6,728 nt of DNA from Halobacteriales archaeon QH_8_67_36 (GCA_003021755.1 PXQZ01000020.1:1-6728); one strand, 5' to 3'; shown: positions 1-5,733, counted from the first letter of the stretch. Notes: a model not told the origin generated them from the sequence alone. Numbers and translations are program-made.

Positions 1-174
1 GTCGTCGCCGACGACGAGATAGTCCGTGTTGCCGGAGACACTGGAGGTAGCCGACCCGCCGGCTCGCTCGACGGTTACACCCGCGGCGGCGCCCAGGATC
101 TCGTCGAACGAGCCGGCGGGTCGGCTACCTCCAGCGTCTCCGGCAACACGGACTATCTCGTCGTCGGCGACGAC
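1..174. repeat. Near-perfect inverted repeat (fold-back) at the window edge
   Basis: Bases 1-73 are the reverse complement of bases 102-174, with two mismatches (40 against 135, and 67 against 108) and a 28-base loop at 74-101. The right arm is the sense ligA BRCT sequence; the left arm is its inverted copy. The inner ends of the arms (CCGGCTCG at 59-66 plus TCGACG at 68-73, against 102-107 and 109-116) lie in sequence that makes sense as ligA on both sides. The native gene therefore probably had a short imperfect hairpin here that primed copying back on itself. The arm runs to base 1 and may continue outside. A chimeric assembly or amplification artefact is the likeliest explanation; a true genomic inversion or hairpin end is possible. 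Confidence 0.95.
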
Positions 175-273
175 GCGGGCCAGCGCAAGCGCGATGACGC
201 CGAGGCGAACGACGTCGAGATGCTCCCCGAGGACGAATTCGTGACCCTGCTCGAATCGAAGGGCGTGCTGTAA
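1..273 (+). CDS. ligA: NAD-dependent DNA ligase LigA, C-terminal BRCT domain (partial, 5' end disrupted)
   Basis: LigA seals nicks in duplex DNA using NAD+, in replication and repair. Only the final BRCT domain is here. From about base 61 the reading is GSLDGYTRGGAQDLVE, then GGSATSSVSGNTDYLVVGD, a lysine-bearing GQRKRDDAEANDV segment and a terminal EDEFVTLLESKGVL before TAA at 271-273. This is the classic LigA BRCT pattern (TGSLDGYTR, SSVS, TDYLVVG). The frame stays open to base 1, but residues encoded by bases 1-60 (VVADDEIVRVAGDTGGSRPA) do not resemble the expected VVTG strand. They are the antisense of bases 115-174. The true gene should carry a Thr codon just before GSLDG, where this window has Ala. 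The domain assignment is firm; the first ~20 residues should not be treated as LigA sequence. Confidence 0.85.
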   Translation, partial: VVADDEIVRVAGDTGGSRPAGSLDGYTRGGAQDLVERAGGSATSSVSGNTDYLVVGDDAGQRKRDDAEANDVEMLPEDEFVTLLESKGVL

Positions 274-323
274 TCGTCCGGGGTGTCGGGACAACTGTCA
301 CGTCCGGCGCTTTAACCTTGAGA

Positions 324-343
324 CCCGGAGAGTCCCGGGCTTT
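324..343 (+). terminator. Candidate stem-loop terminator after ligA
   Basis: CCCGG at 324-328 pairs with CCGGG at 335-339 over a 6-base loop, followed by CTTT. It lies about 50 bases after the ligA stop in the convergent gap before the ABC permease. Archaeal termination depends mainly on oligo-T rather than on stems, so the short T tract makes this only a candidate. Confidence 0.3.
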
Positions 344-367
344 CCGGCCGTCAGAAATCCACGTCGC

Positions 368-372
368 AAAAA
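368..372 (-). terminator. Oligo-T terminator of the ABC transporter operon
   Basis: Read on the minus strand, the permease stop is followed 11 bases later by TCTGTTTTTGCG. A run of five T residues directly downstream of a stop codon is the usual form of haloarchaeal intrinsic termination. No other T run of this length lies near the operon end. Confidence 0.5.
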
Positions 373-383
373 CAGACTCGCCG

Positions 384-1604
384 CTACAGGTCGACGATGT
401 TGAACGTGTAGTAGCTGAGTGCGGCGGCCAGTCCGATCCACCCCAGCATGAACAGCACCACGGCGGGGTCGGAGAAGTAGAACGGAATTTCGCTGCCCCC
501 ACCGGTACAGAACGAGGACATCTGTGTCTGATTGACGGAGATGTTACCCACGTTCTGGAACGTCTGTGCCCCGTCCGCGGTCGTGACCGTTACCGTGTTC
601 GTCTGATTGTTGGTCGTGAGCGTCGCGTTCTGATACAGGCCCCCGGCGACGCTCTCACAGAGGACGCGCTTGTCGCCGGCCGGGAGTCCGGGCGAGAACA
701 GCGAGCCCTGGGTGTTAAACAGCGAGTAGCGGGAGTACTGCTGTGATCCCAGCTGGCTCCAGGACAGGTTCCACTGGTTCGCAAACTGCTGCAGACTCGG
801 CTGAACGTTGTCGGAGAAGCTCGCCAGCATGCTGCTTACCAGCGTCTTGTACGCCTGGGTCGGCGACGCCATCTTGAGGAACAGTACGGTGTTCCACCGC
901 AGGGACCGAGAGACGCCCACGTCGTTGTAGAGGAACCTGCCGATACCGTTGGCCATCGAGTTCCAGCCGAAGGTGACGTAGACGTAGAATATCGCGTTCA
1001 CGATGACCGAGCGGAGTGTCGTCGAGACGGCACCGGAGATGCTGACCGCGATAGCGACCATCACCAGCACGAACAGCAGCGAGAAGAGCACGAACAGGGT
1101 GTACATCTCGAAATTGAGGCTGAGGTCCGAGGCCGCCATGAACACCGCTGTGATCGACGTGGCGATGAGGAACGGGACGGCGACGACCGCGCATCGGCCG
1201 ACGACCTTCCCGATAATGACCGACCGACGCGAGAACGGGAGCGACAGGAGCAGCTTCAGCGACCCGCTGGTTTTCTCCTTCGTGATCGCCGCGACGCCGA
1301 CGAAAATCGTCACGATCGGCAGGACGACCGTCACGAGGTCGAGATATACGCCCTCGATAATGAATCGTGTGTCCAGCCCTCCGTCCGGCGGCGACGGGCC
1401 GATACCTTCGGCGTAGAGTCGAATCGCTATCGGGGCGATGAACAGGACGGTGAATATCGCTGCCAGCACCCAGAGCCCCTTCGACCTGAGTGCGTCTTTG
1501 AAGTCCTTCTTCGCGACGGGATACCAGGTGAACTGGTCGTGTAGCGCGTCGTCGACTTGCTTGAACCGCGCTTCAGCGGGACTGTCCGCGCCTTCGCCGC
1601 TCAT
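384..1604 (-). CDS. ABC-2 type transporter permease with a long extracellular domain
   Basis: This is the membrane partner of the ATPase encoded just upstream; the exported substrate is unknown. The 406-residue protein has a soluble N-terminus and hydrophobic segments at roughly 44-64, 88-108, 137-157, 167-191, 197-214 and 380-401. The stretch ITKEKTSGSLKLLLSLPFSR (107-126) is the conserved cytoplasmic coupling motif of ABC-2 permeases. Between the fifth and sixth membrane segments lies an unusually long, polar, Asn/Gln/Thr-rich region (about 218-376) with Cys316 and Cys366, which could form a disulfide. It also has five N-X-S/T sequons (N279, N326, N333, N354, N358), as expected for an exterior, glycosylated domain. 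Membrane topology puts this loop outside if the N-terminus is inside. The start ATG overlaps the ATPase stop (ATGA) and follows a near-perfect Shine-Dalgarno. Family call is firm; substrate is not inferable. Confidence 0.88.
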   Translation of the reverse strand: MSGEGADSPAEARFKQVDDALHDQFTWYPVAKKDFKDALRSKGLWVLAAIFTVLFIAPIAIRLYAEGIGPSPPDGGLDTRFIIEGVYLDLVTVVLPIVTIFVGVAAITKEKTSGSLKLLLSLPFSRRSVIIGKVVGRCAVVAVPFLIATSITAVFMAASDLSLNFEMYTLFVLFSLLFVLVMVAIAVSISGAVSTTLRSVIVNAIFYVYVTFGWNSMANGIGRFLYNDVGVSRSLRWNTVLFLKMASPTQAYKTLVSSMLASFSDNVQPSLQQFANQWNLSWSQLGSQQYSRYSLFNTQGSLFSPGLPAGDKRVLCESVAGGLYQNATLTTNNQTNTVTVTTADGAQTFQNVGNISVNQTQMSSFCTGGGSEIPFYFSDPAVVLFMLGWIGLAAALSYYTFNIVDL

Positions 1605-2524
1605 GCTTTCACCTCCTGCTCGGTGTAAGCCGTGAACAGCTCTTCGAGCGACTGGTCCTCGGTCTCGAAGTTCGCTACGTCGACGCCCGCGTCGTTCAGG
1701 GCGTTGAGGACGTCCATCTTCTGGGTGCTGTTGCAGCCGATCGCGACGCGGTCGCCGTCGGTTTCGGTGACGCTCGCACCGTCGAGGCCGCTGACGGTGT
1801 CCTCGACCGTTCCGATATCACTTGCGGGGTCGGCGAGCGTGACCCACAGCGTCATCCCGCCCTGCACCGCATCCCGGAGCCCCTCGACGCTGTCTTTCGC
1901 GATGAGCTGTCCACTCTGGAGGATGCCGACGGTGTCACAGACCGCTTCGACCTGGCTGAGGATGTGCGAGGAGAAGAATATCGTCGCGCCCCGCTCGCTC
2001 TCCTGGCGGATGAGTTCGCGCATCTCGCGGGCGCCGTTCGGGTCGAGCCCGGTGGTGGGCTCGTCGAGGACGAGGAGGTCGGGTTGGCCGACCAGCGCCA
2101 TCGCCAGGACGAGGCGCTGTTTCATCCCTTTCGAGTAGCCGCCGGCCCGCCGGTCGATAGCGTCGGCGAGACCGACACGTTCGAGTAGCTCTTTCGGGTC
2201 GTCGTCGGCGTCTTTGGACTCGATGACGAACGCCAGATGCTCGCGAGCGCTCAGTCGCTCGTAGACGTCGTACCCTTCCGGAAGCACGCCGATCCGCTCC
2301 CGGATGGCCGTCGGCTCTTCCTGTGCGTCGTGGCCGAGTACCTCGGCCGACCCGGCCGTCGGCCGGACGAAATCGAGGAGGATATTGATCGTCGTGGACT
2401 TCCCGGCGCCGTTCGGACCGAGGAAGCCAAACACCTCACCTTCTTCGACGGTGAGGTCGACGCCGTCCAGGGCGACGACATCGGCGTACTCCTTACGGAG
2501 GCCGTTCAGTTCGATGGCGGTCAT
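1601..2524 (-). CDS. ABC-2 type transporter ATP-binding protein
   Basis: This is the cytoplasmic ATPase that powers the permease encoded next to it. The 307-residue protein shows all nucleotide-binding landmarks: Walker A GPNGAGKST at 36-44, a signature loop YSKGMKQRL at 130-138 (a common variant of LSGGQ in this subfamily), Walker B LLVLDE at 150-155 with catalytic Glu155, D-loop TTGLD at 157-161, and H-loop SSHIL with His187. The Q-loop region reads GVLPEGYDVYERLSAREHL, with Glu83 where many ABC proteins have Gln; this is typical of the NatA/NosF-like branch. About 80 C-terminal residues (220-300) form the small accessory domain often seen in these exporters. The ATG at 2524 follows a possible TATA (CTATAC) centred about 27 bases upstream, consistent with a leaderless transcript. 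It heads a two-gene operon with the permease. Specific substrate is unknown. Confidence 0.93.
   Translation of the reverse strand: MTAIELNGLRKEYADVVALDGVDLTVEEGEVFGFLGPNGAGKSTTINILLDFVRPTAGSAEVLGHDAQEEPTAIRERIGVLPEGYDVYERLSAREHLAFVIESKDADDDPKELLERVGLADAIDRRAGGYSKGMKQRLVLAMALVGQPDLLVLDEPTTGLDPNGAREMRELIRQESERGATIFFSSHILSQVEAVCDTVGILQSGQLIAKDSVEGLRDAVQGGMTLWVTLADPASDIGTVEDTVSGLDGASVTETDGDRVAIGCNSTQKMDVLNALNDAGVDVANFETEDQSLEELFTAYTEQEVKA
1609..1617 (-). promoter_or_regulatory. Strong Shine-Dalgarno for the permease, inside the ATPase gene
   Basis: On the minus strand AGGAGGTGA lies 4 bases before the permease ATG, within the last codons of the ATPase. It matches the archaeal anti-Shine-Dalgarno almost fully. 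It fixes the permease start at 1604 and indicates translational coupling within one mRNA. Confidence 0.8.
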
Positions 2525-2562
2525 ATGCGTCGCTTGGACCAGCCTCGGGTATAGTCTTTCAT
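2521..2562 (-). CDS. Possible 13-residue upstream reading frame overlapping the ATPase start
   Basis: On the minus strand an ATG at 2560-2562 opens MKDYTRGWSKRRI and stops at TGA (2521-2523), overlapping the ATPase ATG as ATGA. That junction resembles the genuine ATPase/permease coupling downstream. There is no clear Shine-Dalgarno, and the proposed CTATAC promoter motif of the ATPase lies within it, so both readings cannot be right for one transcript. It may be chance; listed because a related ATGAGAGACTAT start occurs at the second copy of the repeat 114 bases upstream. Confidence 0.15.
   Translation of the reverse strand: MKDYTRGWSKRRI
2546..2560 (-). promoter_or_regulatory. Candidate leaderless promoter of the ABC operon
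   Basis: The minus strand reads GAAAGACTATACCCG, with CTATAC centred about 27 bases before the ATPase ATG and a purine-rich GAAAG just upstream that could act as a BRE. Spacing fits haloarchaeal leaderless promoters, but the TATA match is modest. Confidence 0.35.
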
Positions 2563-2564
2563 AT
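2549..2564. repeat. Direct repeat copy 1 near the ABC operon promoter
   Basis: A 16-base element (plus strand GTATAGTCTTTCATAT) matches the element at 2663-2678 in 14 of 16 positions, same orientation, exactly 114 bases apart. Copy 1 overlaps the proposed ABC promoter, so the pair could be a regulator site or a duplicated promoter core. Confidence 0.6.
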
Positions 2565-2580
2565 TGTCAGACGAGCCTAA

Positions 2581-2598
2581 TGGGCGGTTTTCCGCCCA
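2581..2598. repeat. Perfect 7-bp hairpin in the ABC upstream region
   Basis: TGGGCGG, TTTT loop, CCGCCCA. It lies between the two copies of the 16-base repeat, about 57-74 bases upstream of the ATPase ATG. No T run follows on the minus strand, so it is a weak terminator candidate for the small gene at 2691-2966 and could equally be an operator. Confidence 0.5.
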
Positions 2599-2662
2599 CG
2601 TCTTTCAGCGTCGGAGCCGTGCGCGGAAGCGAACGGGACTGCCGGACAAACAGGTGGTCGCA

Positions 2663-2678
2663 GCATAGTCTCTCATAT
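2663..2678. repeat. Direct repeat copy 2, just after the small gene
   Basis: Plus strand GCATAGTCTCTCATAT, differing from copy 1 only at two T/C positions. It begins 12 bases beyond the stop codon of the minus-strand gene at 2691. Read on the minus strand, both copies contain ATGARAGACTAT, which would encode Met-Lys/Arg-Asp-Tyr. Confidence 0.6.
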
Positions 2679-2690
2679 CAGTCGCCACCG

Positions 2691-2966
2691 TCACACTTCC
2701 GTATCGGGGTCGTGCGTGTCGGCCATCCGCCGGGCCTCCGCCGCGTAGCGCTCGCGGGTTTCGGGGTCGTCGACGGGCGCCAGTCGCTCGCGTTCGACGT
2801 CTCTCGCGGCGGTGACTGCGGTCCGCACAAGGAGGTTCGTGGAGAGTTGCTTCGTGAGCTGGTAGTCGCCGTCGGTCGTCGCGTAGACCAGCGTCACCAT
2901 ACGCTCGTCACCGAAGCTCGACCGCTCGACCAGCCAGCACCGGGCCGTCTCCTCGGACTCGGTCAT
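2691..2966 (-). CDS. Small uncharacterised haloarchaeal protein (91 aa)
   Basis: I do not recognise a function. The 91-residue acidic protein begins MTESEETARCWLVERSSF, continues with a probable beta-strand region (MVTLVYATTDGDYQLTKQL, about 23-41), a short helix (LVRTAVTAARDV, 46-57) and a charged C-terminal helix ending in DPETRERYAAEARRMADTHD (68-87). It has one Cys (10), no signal peptide and no membrane segment, so it is probably cytosolic. The pattern resembles small conserved proteins seen in many halophilic archaea, an impression from memory only. The ATG at 2964-2966 is the natural start; upstream sequence toward metY is non-coding in character. It is divergent from metY and points toward the ABC operon, with 166 bases between that make co-transcription uncertain. 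Codon use and acidity match its neighbours. Confidence 0.75.
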   Translation of the reverse strand: MTESEETARCWLVERSSFGDERMVTLVYATTDGDYQLTKQLSTNLLVRTAVTAARDVERERLAPVDDPETRERYAAEARRMADTHDPDTEV

Positions 2967-3109
2967 AGCCGGCAGTAGCGGTGGCGGTCGAAAGGGGTTT
3001 GTGGTGTCTCACGCCGGGAACGCGGCGCCTCGCCGGTCAGCGACTGTGGTTTCCGACACACCCTGTCACGCCCTGGCAGGCATCGGGGTGAGTTTTGCCG
3101 TAACTCGTG

Positions 3110-3118
3110 GTTATAGAA
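3110..3118 (+). promoter_or_regulatory. Candidate metY promoter (TATA element)
   Basis: GTTATAGAA is centred about 30 bases before the metY ATG at 3144, the spacing expected for a leaderless or nearly leaderless haloarchaeal transcript. A second AT-rich motif, GATATATG at 3126-3133, lies too close to the ATG to serve that start. No Shine-Dalgarno precedes the ATG, which agrees with leaderless translation. Confidence 0.5.
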
Positions 3119-3143
3119 GTGTAGGGATATATGCACAGCACAC

Positions 3144-4478
3144 ATGACTGATCGCTACGGATTCGGAACGCGCTGTGTCCACGCCGGCCAGGAGGAGCCG
3201 GACCCCGCCACAGGGGCGCGAGCGCCGCCGATACATCAGACGTCCTCCTACGTCTTTGGTGACGCGGAGACGGCCGCGGACCGCTACGCGCTGGAGGACG
3301 ACGGCAACGTCTATTCTCGGTTCGACAACCCCACCGTTCGAACGCTCGAAAAGCGCCTGGCCTCGCTGGAGGGTGCCGTCGACGCCGTCGCGACGGGCTC
3401 CGGGATGGCCGCGCTGGACGCCGCGACCACCGTCCTCACGGGCGCGGGCGACAACGTCGTCTCGGCCTCCTCTATCTACGGCGGCACCCACTCCTATCTC
3501 GCCAACACTGCCAGTCAGCGCGGCGTCGAGACGCGCTTCGTCGACACGCTTGACCCCGCAGCCTACGCCGACGCCATCGACGACGACACCGCCTACGTCC
3601 ACTGCGAGACCATCGGAAACCCCTCGCTCGTGGTCCCGCCCCTGCAGGAGATCGCCGACGTGGCCCACGAGAACGGCGTCCCCCTCTTCGTCGACAACAC
3701 CTTCGGGACGCCGGCGCTCTGTCGGCCGCTCGAACACGGCGCCGACATCGTCTGGGAGTCGACGACCAAGTGGATTCACGGCTCGGGGACGACTGTGGGC
3801 GGCGTCATCGCCGACGGCGGCTCGTTCCCCTGGGGCGACCACCCCGAGAAGTACCCCGAAATCGGCGGGGAGAACCCCGCCTTTGACCTCAACTTCGCCG
3901 ACCGGTTCGGTGACCGAGCCTTCGCCATGGCCGCCCGCCAGCGTGGGCTCCGGGCGCTCGGTGACGGCCAGAAACCGTTCGACGCGTGGGCGACGCTGCA
4001 GGGCATCGAGACCCTTTCACTCAGGATGGAGCGACACTGCTCGAACGCGCTCACCGTCGCCGAACACCTCGATGACCACCCCAAGGTGTCGTGGGTTACC
4101 TACCCCGGCCTCGACTCCCACGAGACACACGACCTGGCCACGCAGTACTTGAGCGGCGGGGCGGCGAGCAGCGCGAGCCGACCCTCGACGGACGAGTCCG
4201 CCGGCGGGTTCGGCGGCGTCATCGCCTTCGGGCTAGCGGGCGGCTACGAGGCCAGCAAGGGCTTCTGCGAGGAGACCGACCTCGCGCAGTTCCTCGCGAA
4301 CGTCGGCGACGCGAAGACGCTCGTCATCCACCCCGCCAGCACCACCCACGCACAGCTCTCGGAAGAAGAACAGCGCACAAGCGGCGTCAGCCCGGACCTC
4401 GTGCGCATGAGCGTCGGCATCGAGGAGGTCGAGGACATCATCGCGGACATCGACGACGCCATCGCGCGGGTGGGCTGA
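3144..4478 (+). CDS. metY: O-acetylhomoserine sulfhydrylase (aminocarboxypropyltransferase)
   Basis: This PLP enzyme converts O-acetylhomoserine plus sulfide to homocysteine and acetate, the step before methionine synthase. The 444-residue protein opens with the typical YGFGTRCVHAGQ and has all Cys/Met-metabolism PLP family landmarks. These are YSRFDNPT (57-64; Tyr57 and Arg59 contact the phosphate of the partner subunit), GSGMAA (85-90), Tyr112, FVDNTFGTP (182-190; Asp184 at the pyridine nitrogen), and ESTTKWIHGSGTTVGG (205-220) with Lys209 as the Schiff-base lysine. HPASTTHAQL (396-405) and VRMSVGIE (420-427), with Arg421 for the substrate carboxylate, complete the set. Oddity: residues about 338-354 (GGAASSASRPSTDESAG) are an Ala/Ser-rich insertion between a surface helix and the GGVIAFGL strand, encoded by one copy of a repeat also present in metX. 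metX starts one base after the stop, so the two are almost certainly co-transcribed. Using sulfide rather than cysteine is inferred from family resemblance and from MetX. Confidence 0.93.
   Translation: MTDRYGFGTRCVHAGQEEPDPATGARAPPIHQTSSYVFGDAETAADRYALEDDGNVYSRFDNPTVRTLEKRLASLEGAVDAVATGSGMAALDAATTVLTGAGDNVVSASSIYGGTHSYLANTASQRGVETRFVDTLDPAAYADAIDDDTAYVHCETIGNPSLVVPPLQEIADVAHENGVPLFVDNTFGTPALCRPLEHGADIVWESTTKWIHGSGTTVGGVIADGGSFPWGDHPEKYPEIGGENPAFDLNFADRFGDRAFAMAARQRGLRALGDGQKPFDAWATLQGIETLSLRMERHCSNALTVAEHLDDHPKVSWVTYPGLDSHETHDLATQYLSGGAASSASRPSTDESAGGFGGVIAFGLAGGYEASKGFCEETDLAQFLANVGDAKTLVIHPASTTHAQLSEEEQRTSGVSPDLVRMSVGIEEVEDIIADIDDAIARVG
4164..4204 (+). repeat. Protein-coding palindromic mini-repeat, copy in metY
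   Basis: This 41-base segment matches 5089-5129 in metX at 35 of 41 positions without gaps, and both are read in the same frame. It encodes ASSASRPSTDESAG in MetY. It starts with a GCGAGC-AGC-GCGAGC direct repeat and ends in an imperfect palindrome, CGACGGAC-GA-GTCCGCCG (4186-4203, 7 of 8 pairs). The encoded stretch has no counterpart in the standard fold of the enzyme. Confidence 0.75.
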
Positions 4479-4479
4479 G

Positions 4480-5724
4480 ATGGATTCCAGCACCGTCTCC
4501 ATCGGCGAGTTCGAGTTCCAGTGCGGCGAGACCATCGAGAACCTCGAACTGGCCTACGAGACCTACGGCGAGTTCGAGGGCGACAACGCCGTCCTCGTCT
4601 GTCACGCCCTGACCGGGAGCGCCCACGTCGCCTCGCGGGGCCGCTTCGAGGAGGGCGACCAGGCCTACGCCTGGTGGGACGACATCGTCGGCCCGGGGAA
4701 GGCAATCGACACCACGGAATACTTCGTCGTCTGCGTGAACGTCCCCGGCTCCTGCTACGGCTCCAGTGGCCCGTCGAGCGAGAATCCCGAGACCGGCGAG
4801 CCGTACGGTCCCGAGTTCCCGCCGGTCACCGTCGCCGACTGGACCGAGGCCCAGCGCCGGGTGCTGGACGAACTCGGCGTCCCCGCCCTCTATGCCGTCG
4901 TCGGCGGCAGCGTCGGCGGCATGAACGTTCTGGAGTGGGCAAAGCGCCACCCCGACCACGTCGAGAAGATAGTCCCCATCGCCGCCGCCGGGCGACTGGA
5001 CCCGCAGTGTCTCGCGCTGGACGGTATCGCCCGGCGCGCGATTACGACCGACCCGAACTGGCAGGGCGGGCACTACTACGGCGGTTCCGCGAGCGACGCG
5101 AGCGGACCCTCGTCGGACGTGTCCGACGGTAGCCCCGAACCGGACCAGGGGCTGGCGCTGGCCCGCCAGATCGGCCACGTCATGTACTTCTCGAAGGCCA
5201 GCATGGAGCGTCGCTTTGGCCGCCGAGCCGCGACACGGGAGGCCGAACGGGCCTTCCCGACGGACCCCGCCGGCCGCTTTTTCCCGTACCGGGACGTGGA
5301 GTCCTACCTCGACTACAACGCCTCGAAGTTCGTCGAGCGCTTCGACGCCAACAGCTACCTCTATCTCACGCGGGCGATGGACAACTACGACCTCGCCAGC
5401 GGCTTCGAGTCGGACGCCGACGCGCTGGCCGCGTTCGACGGCTCGGCGCTCGTCATGTCCTTCACCGGCGACTGGCACTTCACGAGCGAGCAGAGCGAGG
5501 CGCTGGCAGCGGCGCTGCGGACCAGCGACACTCCCGTCGCTCACCACGTCGTCGACTCCGACTACGGCCACGACGCCTTCCTCGTCGAACCCGACAACGT
5601 GGGCCCGCCGCTGGCCGATTTCCTCGAAGTCGGGCTCTCCGGCAGCGCCGTCTCCGACACCGAGGAGTCCGACGAGGAGCCGCCGGACTTCGCGCCCGTC
5701 CACAACAGCCTCTTTTCGCGCTAG
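4480..5724 (+). CDS. metX: Homoserine O-acetyltransferase
   Basis: Transfers an acetyl group from acetyl-CoA to homoserine, making the substrate of MetY. It is a 414-residue alpha/beta-hydrolase. Landmarks are the CHALTGSAHV strand-loop (41-50, oxyanion region), NVPGSCYGSSGPSS (87-100), nucleophile elbow GGSVGGM with Ser144, GLALARQIGHVMYFSKASM (224-242) entering the lid, catalytic Asp331 in FTGDWHFTSEQ, and His364 in DYGHDAFL. Family members often have GGSMGGM; Val145 here is a mild variant. Residues 204-217 (ASDASGPSSDVSDG) interrupt the usual DPNW..GG.YY..-to-GLALAR link and are encoded by the second copy of the metY repeat. The C-terminus is an acidic linker (SDTEESDEEPPD) ending DFAPVHNSLFSR. 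The ATG follows the metY TGA by one base with no Shine-Dalgarno, suggesting reinitiation by coupled ribosomes. Acetyl versus succinyl preference cannot be proven by eye; pairing with MetY favours acetyl. Confidence 0.92.
   Translation: MDSSTVSIGEFEFQCGETIENLELAYETYGEFEGDNAVLVCHALTGSAHVASRGRFEEGDQAYAWWDDIVGPGKAIDTTEYFVVCVNVPGSCYGSSGPSSENPETGEPYGPEFPPVTVADWTEAQRRVLDELGVPALYAVVGGSVGGMNVLEWAKRHPDHVEKIVPIAAAGRLDPQCLALDGIARRAITTDPNWQGGHYYGGSASDASGPSSDVSDGSPEPDQGLALARQIGHVMYFSKASMERRFGRRAATREAERAFPTDPAGRFFPYRDVESYLDYNASKFVERFDANSYLYLTRAMDNYDLASGFESDADALAAFDGSALVMSFTGDWHFTSEQSEALAAALRTSDTPVAHHVVDSDYGHDAFLVEPDNVGPPLADFLEVGLSGSAVSDTEESDEEPPDFAPVHNSLFSR
5089..5129 (+). repeat. Protein-coding palindromic mini-repeat, copy in metX
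   Basis: The second copy of the 41-base element encodes ASDASGPSSDVSDG. Its palindrome is perfect: CGTCGGAC-GT-GTCCGACG (5111-5128, 8-base arms, 2-base spacer). A smaller CGAG/CTCG inverted pair (5099-5102 and 5109-5112) precedes it. It sits at a loop in the lid region between two well-conserved MetX motifs, as expected for a tolerated insertion. Confidence 0.75.
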
Positions 5725-5725
5725 A

Positions 5726-5733
5726 CTTTATCA
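5726..5733 (+). promoter_or_regulatory. Promoter (TATA element) of the zinc-ribbon gene
   Basis: CTTTATCA lies immediately after the metX stop, centred about 30 bases before the ATG at 5759. The surrounding 5725-5760 stretch is sharply AT-richer than its coding flanks. This suggests the downstream gene has its own leaderless transcript. Confidence 0.6.

Noticed and set aside
1601..2524. Glu instead of Gln in the ATPase Q-loop and SKGM instead of SGGQ as signs of inactivity
   Set aside because: Both variants are common in this exporter subfamily and all catalytic residues are intact.
2610..2646. Degenerate copy of the mini-repeat in the ABC upstream gap
   Set aside because: Only short shared words (GGAAGCGAACGGGAC-like) and no palindrome; similarity is within what GC-rich sequence gives by chance.
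2963..3145. Minus-strand 60-residue frame between the small gene and metY
   Set aside because: It spans the metY promoter, has non-acidic Arg/His/Cys-rich composition unlike haloarchaeal proteins, and overlaps the start of metY.
3175..4152. Long open frame inside metY in another frame, and similar long frames opposite metX
   Set aside because: Arg/Ser/Pro/Thr-rich composition typical of out-of-frame readings of GC-rich DNA; metY and metX explain the region fully.
5640..5695. Third copy of the metY/metX mini-repeat in the acidic tail of MetX
   Set aside because: The tail encodes Ser/Asp/Glu-rich residues that look similar, but the DNA does not align with the 41-base element and the palindrome is absent.
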